From Paenibacillus sp. (GTDB lineage Bacteria > Bacillota > Bacilli > Paenibacillales > Paenibacillaceae), in assembly GCA_023512345.1 (NCBI GenBank), contig JAILZT010000008.1, positions 1 to 64,000 on the forward strand: a stretch of 64,000 nt of DNA. Reading direction: 5' to 3'. Made by a program: the position numbers and the translations under genes. Shown here one piece after another: positions 59,365 through 64,000 of the stretch. Every line of letters starts with the position of its first letter. The stretch's first letter is position 1. Below the pieces are notes generated by a model that saw nothing but the letters and a program-made list of their open reading frames with translations, searched no databases and was not told the origin of the DNA.

Positions 59365-60207
59365 TCACCTCACCATTTCCCGGCGTCGAATCCCATCAGT
59401 GTACCCGGCCCTGTTCCCCCGCCGTTTGAGCAACATATCAATTGCCTCTAAATGATCCGCAATCACAAGTTGCTGCAAAGGGTCCTTGCCACTTCTCTTA
59501 CGACGAACAGCATTAATTTTTCCTACAGGTACAATATGCACAGGCTCCACACGCAGCCCCTCCATAACAGCATACACGTGAGCAACTGGAGGCCTGGATA
59601 GTAATTCACTTCCTATTACTTGAAATGCCTTACGACTCAGAGCATGCGGAACAGCAGTCATGGAGCAGCCCTTCAAATCGGGACGATGCAGAATAGTGTT
59701 CAGTACATGTTTCGAGAGTACGACTGGATGGGGTCGGGAACGGCGGACCGGTCCAGAATAATCATTTAAGGCAACATCTACACCACTGCTTACCGCCATG
59801 ACAAAAGGGCGAAGCTCTGCAGAAGAGAGTACAAGATCACCATCGGTAAACAACAGAATTTCACCCTTTGCAATTTCAGCCCCAATACTGCGACCCACAT
59901 CATGTCCGAGCGGTTCCGCATAGGAAACTACATGCGCACCGGATGAACGGGCAATCTCTACTGTTCCGTCAGCAGAACCATTGGCAATAACGATCACCTC
60001 ACAGCGCGGATGAACACCTCTGGCTGCAGCAATAACTCTGGCTATCGTCCGGGCTTCATTCATGGCCGGAATGATGACTGAGACCCAGGGTTCAGGATGA
60101 TTAACCTGCACTGCTTTCTCTCGCGCAGGACGAGCGGGGCGCTTTAATGTACGGGAAAGCCGCCGCCCCGTGCGGCGGGTAAGAGATCTTTTGGTTTTCA
60201 AGCTCAT
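59365..60207 (-). CDS. Glycosyltransferase family 2 protein with basic N-terminus, paralogue
   Basis: 280 residues. Residues 1-38 are basic (KTKRSLTRRTGRRLSRTLKR). Then WVSVIIPAMNEARTIARVIAAA, CEVIVIANGSADGTVEIA, HDVGRSIGAEIAKGEILLFTDGDLVLSS and CSMTAVPHALSRKAFQVIG. The ATG at 60207 sits close to AAGGAAGG; a TTG at 60201 is an alternative start. First glycosyltransferase gene after the WIAG-tail gene, eight bases before the next. Confidence 0.83.
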   Translation of the reverse strand: MSLKTKRSLTRRTGRRLSRTLKRPARPAREKAVQVNHPEPWVSVIIPAMNEARTIARVIAAARGVHPRCEVIVIANGSADGTVEIARSSGAHVVSYAEPLGHDVGRSIGAEIAKGEILLFTDGDLVLSSAELRPFVMAVSSGVDVALNDYSGPVRRSRPHPVVLSKHVLNTILHRPDLKGCSMTAVPHALSRKAFQVIGSELLSRPPVAHVYAVMEGLRVEPVHIVPVGKINAVRRKRSGKDPLQQLVIADHLEAIDMLLKRRGNRAGYTDGIRRREMVR

Positions 60208-60335
60208 CCACCTTCCTTACAGGGCATGTTTCCCAGGCTGAGGGTACATCACAGTTTATGTAATCCGCCAAGCAGGGTAACGGCCAATGTCTCCTTATCA
60301 TAGAAAATGGGACAAATGGCGGTATCTACACAAAA

Positions 60336-60356
60336 AGCGCAGCCTCAGGCTGCGCT
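60336..60356 (-). terminator. Terminator after the WIAG-tail gene
   Basis: AGCGCAGCC-TCA-GGCTGCGCT perfect 9-bp stem with TTTTTGTG on the minus side, 20 bases past the stop. Confidence 0.85.
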
Positions 60357-60376
60357 CTTTGTAAGATCCATTCGTT

Positions 60377-63300
60377 CTAGTCAAATACCCTATCATCTAC
60401 AGGGGATTTAAATTGAGGGGTACCAATAGCTATCCATGAGATTACACCATAGAAATGCTGTGTTTCCCGCAGCCTTACCACCTGAATGACGGCGTCTCCG
60501 TTCCCCCTGCTTTTTAATGAAGCATGGAAGAATGGCTGGTTAGTCATGGCAACAAGCACATAACCTGTATGCCCGAAGCTTTCATCGAACGATACGGTCA
60601 CTTCCACACTGTCAGCATCCCCGTTGAACATAAACGCGGTCATCCCAAACTGCTGCAATGCCTCTCTGTTGCCTGCACTTTGAACAGGACTAAAAGCTAG
60701 ATGCTCCCTCTCTACTGCTCCATGTGACAGGTGCTCTTTGCATATGGCTGCTGGAGCGATATGGAAGCTTTGCACACTCTCTTCCTCCAGATGGTGGGAT
60801 TGAATCGAGAATGATGCGATCTTGGATGAATCCACGGCTTCGTCTTGAAGCTCCACGTTTCCTACGGCTTCGGGGGAAAGATGAATCGAACCGACACTAC
60901 CAGGTGACAGTTTCTCAGAGGTAATGCTTCCGTCCGGCAATAGCTCGGCACATCGAGTCGATTCCGCAAGATGGTCCAAGGTAATCGCTCCATGCTGCAA
61001 ATGACGGCCTTCGATAATTTCATCTGCTAAATGTTCTCCATGCACACTCTCAGGAATCAAATGCTGCGAATGTACAGAACCTTCTGCCAGCTTCAATCCA
61101 GTAATACTGCCATCTGGCAGGAGCTCCGATGTTTTCGCTTCATCAGCTAGATGCTCAAAAGTAATACTGCCTGAACTAATATGACGGCTGCCTACCGCCT
61201 TAGGTGCGAGATGTCCGCCATACACGCTGCCAGGTGCAAGTTGGAATGAACTGATAGCGCCCTCCGCCAGCTTGTTGCCGGTTATGCTGCCATCCGGCAG
61301 CAAATCAGGAGTTCTTATCTCTGAAGCTAAGTGAGTTAGCTTAATTCCTCCGGAACGAATGTGCCGGCTGTCCACTGCTTCCGAAGCCAGATGTCCGCCA
61401 TACACACTGCCAGGTGCAAGTTGGAAGGACCCCACGGCTCCTTCTGCCAGCTTGTTACCGGTAATACTGCCGTCCGAGAGCAGCTTAGAGGATCGTGTCT
61501 CTTCGGCCAGATGCTCCAGTGTAATGCTGCCTGAACTAATATGACGGCTATCCACTGCTTCCGACGCCAGATGATCACCATACACACTACCTAGCGCAAG
61601 TTGGGAGGAACTAACTGATCCATCCGCCAGTTTATCGCCGGTAATGCTGCCGTCTGCCAGAAGCTTAGGAGACTTTGTTTCTTCCGCTAGATGCTCCAGT
61701 GTTATGCTACCTGAGCTAATATGGCGACTGTTTATTGCTTTTGATACCAAGTGGTCTCCATATACACTGCCTGGTACAAGCTGAGCTGAGCTGACAGAGT
61801 CTTCCGCTAGATGCTCCAGTGTTATGCTCCCTAAGCTGATATGGCGGCTGTCCACTGCTTCCGAAGCCAGATGATCTCCGTATACACTGCCCTCTGCGAG
61901 TTGGAATGACCCGACGGATCCTTCTGCCAGTTTTTTGCCGGTAATACTGCCGTCCGGCAGCAGCTCAGAAGTCTTCGTCCCTTCCGCCAAATGATCAAGT
62001 GTAATACTCCCAGAACTGATATGGCGGCTATCTACCGCCTCCGATGCCAGATGGTCTCCATATACACTACCCTCTGCGAGTTGGAATGACCCGACGGATC
62101 CTTCCGCCAGCTTGTTGCCGGTAATACTGCCGTCCGGCAGCAGCTCAGAAGTCTTCGTTTCTTCCGCTAGATGATCTAGTGTTATGCTTCCTGAGCTAAT
62201 ATGGCGGCTGTCCACTGCTTCTGAAGCCAGATGATCTCCGTATACACTGCCCTTTGCCAGTTGGAATGTCCCGACGGATCCTTTCGCCAGCTTGTTGCCG
62301 GTAATACTGCCGTCCGGCAGTAACTCAGAAGACTTCGTTTCTTCCGCTAGATGATCTAGTGTAATACTGCCTGAACTGATATGGCGGCTATCTACTGCCT
62401 CCGATGCCAGATGATCTCCATATACACTGCCCTCTGCTAAATGCAACGAGCCGACGGATCCTCCGGCCAGCTTTTTGCCGGTAATACTGCCGTCCGGCAG
62501 CAGCTCAGAAGTCTTCGTCTCTTCCGCCAAATGATCTAGTGTAATACTGCCTGAGCTGATATGGCGGCTGTCTACCGCCTCCGATACCAAATGGTCTCCG
62601 TATACGCTGCCCGGCGCAAGATGCAACGATCCCACAGAGCCTTCCGCCAGCTTGTTGCTGGTAATACTTCCGTTTGGCAGCAGATTAGATGTCTTCGTTT
62701 CTTTCGCCAAATGATCTAGTGTAATACTACCTGAACTGATATGGCGGCTGTCTACCGCCTCCGATACCAAATGGTCTCCGTATACGCTGCCCAGTGCAAG
62801 ATGCAACGATCCCACAGAGCCTTCCGCCAGCTTGTTGCCGGTAATACTTCCATCTGGCAGCAGCTCAGAAGTCTTCGTCTCTTCTGCTAGATGCTGAAGT
62901 GTAATACTACCTGAGCTGATATGGCGGCTGTCTACTGCCTCCGATACCAAATGGTCTCCGTTTACACTGTCCCGCACGAGCTGGAAAGACCCGACAGAGC
63001 CTTCCGCTAGCTTGTCGCCAGTAATGCTACCATCTGGTAGCAAGCCTGGACTCCGCACTTCCGTTGCCAAATGCTCCAGGGTAATTTCACCGCTGCGAAT
63101 ATGGCGGCCTTCTACCGCTTCAACAACTAGATGTTCCGCCCCTATACACCCTGGTAAAAGATGTGCCGAATTTACAGATTGCTTCGCCAGCTTGTCGGCG
63201 TTAATACTGCCTTTCTGCAATTGAATCGACGATATGGCATTCGGAAGGATATGACCATTGCCTATCGTTAACGGTCTAATCTGTGCACCGCCGATACTTC

Positions 63301-64000
63301 CGGGTGACATGTGGCGACTCTGCACAGCCTGATCAGCGATTGCGTCCGAACCCACTGCACCTGAGGAGAAATGTTCCTCCTGAATTGCTGATTCCGCAAT
63401 CTTGGCAGAATTGATACTTCCGTCTGCAAGTTTGACTGTAGTAACAGCCAAATCACTTATTTTGTCCGTTGATACACTTTCCGGCGAAAGTTTTAATGAA
63501 GTTACGGCATGATCGGATAAGTGATGCGGCTGCACCGCTGAGGCTCCAAGATGATTCTCCTTCACAGCACCGGTTCCCAGCTTTTCCGCCCCGACGGAGC
63601 CAGCTTGAAGTGCATGAGCTGTTACGCTATTTTCGGCCAAATGCCTGTGATCTACAGATCCAGGAGCCAGATGCTCTGCGTCCACAACAGCGTCCTGTAG
63701 AACACGTCCACTGACACTAGAATCAGCTAAATGCTTCTCTTCCACAGCACAAAAGCCAATATGTTCACTACTCACAGCTTCACGGGAAATTGAATTCCCT
63801 GTCACCGCACCAGATGCAAGTTTCTTTAAGGTAACACTACCATCTACAAGCTTGGTGGTACCCACGCTTTGCGGTTGAAGATGCTCTTCTGTTACTGCCT
63901 CAGCGGCCAACTGCTGGCCTGTCACTGATCCATTTGAAATATGCCGGGTTTGCACAGCATTATCCTGAAGCTGTAAGGGGCCAATCGACGCTGTTCCCAA
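60377..64000 (-). CDS. Giant decapeptide-repeat surface protein with WIAG-like tail (5' end outside window)
   Basis: At least 1,207 residues; the frame is open at the right edge, so the true start lies beyond 64000. From the first residue to about 1070 it is built of ten-residue units [S/A]-[V/I]-x-x-x-[H/K]-[L/I]-A-x-[G/E], for example AVDSRHISSG, SVGSFQLAEG, SITGNKLAEG. Such repeats recall phage tail-fibre shafts, which fold as trimeric beta-structures. The last ~130 residues form a non-repetitive domain (VEVTVSFDESFGHTGYVLVA, VIQVVRLRETQHFYGVISWI, AIGTPQF) with the WIA(I)G motif of the Paenibacillus WIAG-tail domain. No anchor is visible. It probably forms fibres on the spore or cell surface and is glycosylated by the downstream enzymes. 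Confidence 0.85.
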   Translation of the reverse strand: MGTASIGPLQLQDNAVQTRHISNGSVTGQQLAAEAVTEEHLQPQSVGTTKLVDGSVTLKKLASGAVTGNSISREAVSSEHIGFCAVEEKHLADSSVSGRVLQDAVVDAEHLAPGSVDHRHLAENSVTAHALQAGSVGAEKLGTGAVKENHLGASAVQPHHLSDHAVTSLKLSPESVSTDKISDLAVTTVKLADGSINSAKIAESAIQEEHFSSGAVGSDAIADQAVQSRHMSPGSIGGAQIRPLTIGNGHILPNAISSIQLQKGSINADKLAKQSVNSAHLLPGCIGAEHLVVEAVEGRHIRSGEITLEHLATEVRSPGLLPDGSITGDKLAEGSVGSFQLVRDSVNGDHLVSEAVDSRHISSGSITLQHLAEETKTSELLPDGSITGNKLAEGSVGSLHLALGSVYGDHLVSEAVDSRHISSGSITLDHLAKETKTSNLLPNGSITSNKLAEGSVGSLHLAPGSVYGDHLVSEAVDSRHISSGSITLDHLAEETKTSELLPDGSITGKKLAGGSVGSLHLAEGSVYGDHLASEAVDSRHISSGSITLDHLAEETKSSELLPDGSITGNKLAKGSVGTFQLAKGSVYGDHLASEAVDSRHISSGSITLDHLAEETKTSELLPDGSITGNKLAEGSVGSFQLAEGSVYGDHLASEAVDSRHISSGSITLDHLAEGTKTSELLPDGSITGKKLAEGSVGSFQLAEGSVYGDHLASEAVDSRHISLGSITLEHLAEDSVSSAQLVPGSVYGDHLVSKAINSRHISSGSITLEHLAEETKSPKLLADGSITGDKLADGSVSSSQLALGSVYGDHLASEAVDSRHISSGSITLEHLAEETRSSKLLSDGSITGNKLAEGAVGSFQLAPGSVYGGHLASEAVDSRHIRSGGIKLTHLASEIRTPDLLPDGSITGNKLAEGAISSFQLAPGSVYGGHLAPKAVGSRHISSGSITFEHLADEAKTSELLPDGSITGLKLAEGSVHSQHLIPESVHGEHLADEIIEGRHLQHGAITLDHLAESTRCAELLPDGSITSEKLSPGSVGSIHLSPEAVGNVELQDEAVDSSKIASFSIQSHHLEEESVQSFHIAPAAICKEHLSHGAVEREHLAFSPVQSAGNREALQQFGMTAFMFNGDADSVEVTVSFDESFGHTGYVLVAMTNQPFFHASLKSRGNGDAVIQVVRLRETQHFYGVISWIAIGTPQFKSPVDDRVFD
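60960..63140. repeat. 180-bp tandem repeat inside the WIAG-tail gene
   Basis: About twelve units with a period of 180 bases (60 residues, six decapeptide slots with one 20-residue variant EETKTSELLPDG). Phase marks such as GTAATACTGCCGTCC recur at each unit. One unit (about 61681-61800) is only 120 bases. High identity between 61800 and 62960 points to recent slippage or gene conversion. Confidence 0.9.

Overview
The window looks like a chromosome segment of a spore-forming, low-to-moderate GC Firmicute, most probably a Paenibacillus. The pointers are strong AGGAGG ribosome-binding sites, gerE, a YhcN/YlaJ-type spore lipoprotein, two CgeB-family proteins, a WIAG-tail repeat protein and a Dyp-peroxidase EfeOBU system. 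The genus is an inference from gene content; no rRNA or tRNA gene was seen.

Region 1 (1-23.25 kb, accessory, almost all on the minus strand). At 1-5.05 kb there is an integron-like cassette array. Single promoterless-looking genes (small membrane protein, GNAT acetyltransferase, P-loop kinase-like protein, two unknowns, SMI1/KNR4 protein) alternate with about 120-173 bp structured repeats that have attC architecture. At the head lie an attI-like site and a decayed tyrosine recombinase gene. A second degenerate integron (11.87-14.40 kb) carries a dienelactone-hydrolase-like and an ADP-ribosylglycohydrolase cassette. It sits with a three-gene block (catalytically dead DDE-transposase-like protein, FAD oxidoreductase, DUF5692-like membrane protein) inside a 6,528-bp segment that occurs twice (8115-14642 and 16720-23247). 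Every module border between 6.0 and 23.1 kb carries a copy of the 3' end and/or terminator of gerE, whose only intact copy is at 23155-23379. The 3' side of gerE therefore looks like an accretion hot spot.

Region 2 (23.4-35.9 kb, mostly plus strand). A cell-wall amidase is followed by the Fur-boxed efeO-efeB-efeU iron-uptake operon, a murR/rpiR-nagB-nagA amino-sugar operon, a glycine-rich YhcN-type lipoprotein (minus) and a glycosyltransferase. The nag-to-glycosyltransferase block lies between imperfect inverted repeats. Two minisatellites (52 bp x4 and 51 bp x4) lie in the intergenic regions.

Region 3 (35.9-46.8 kb, minus). This is a long, tightly overlapping polysaccharide or spore-surface glycosylation operon: two CgeB-like proteins, a GT4 with an Arg-rich tail, a trio that should make a UDP-N-acetyl-6-deoxy-L-hexosamine (2-epimerase, 4,6-dehydratase, RmlD-like reductase), another SDR, two GT2s, a methyltransferase and a GT4.

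Region 4 (47-55.3 kb). An AAA ATPase is followed by an RRNPP-type quorum-sensing pair (HTH-TPR regulator and a 40-aa secreted pro-peptide not recorded as a long ORF), a lipoteichoic-acid-synthase-like gene with a GT-C-like membrane partner, an amidohydrolase under a guanine-class purine riboswitch, and a GNAT enzyme.

Region 5 (55.4-64 kb, minus). A giant decapeptide-repeat WIAG-tail protein (cut by the right edge) heads a set of GT2 glycosyltransferases with basic N-termini, a sugar-phosphate nucleotidyltransferase, three related small helical proteins and a Lys/Arg-rich protein whose C-terminal Gly/aromatic helix motif recurs at the N-termini of the CgeB proteins. I read regions 3 and 5 as one functional programme building and glycosylating a fibrous spore surface.
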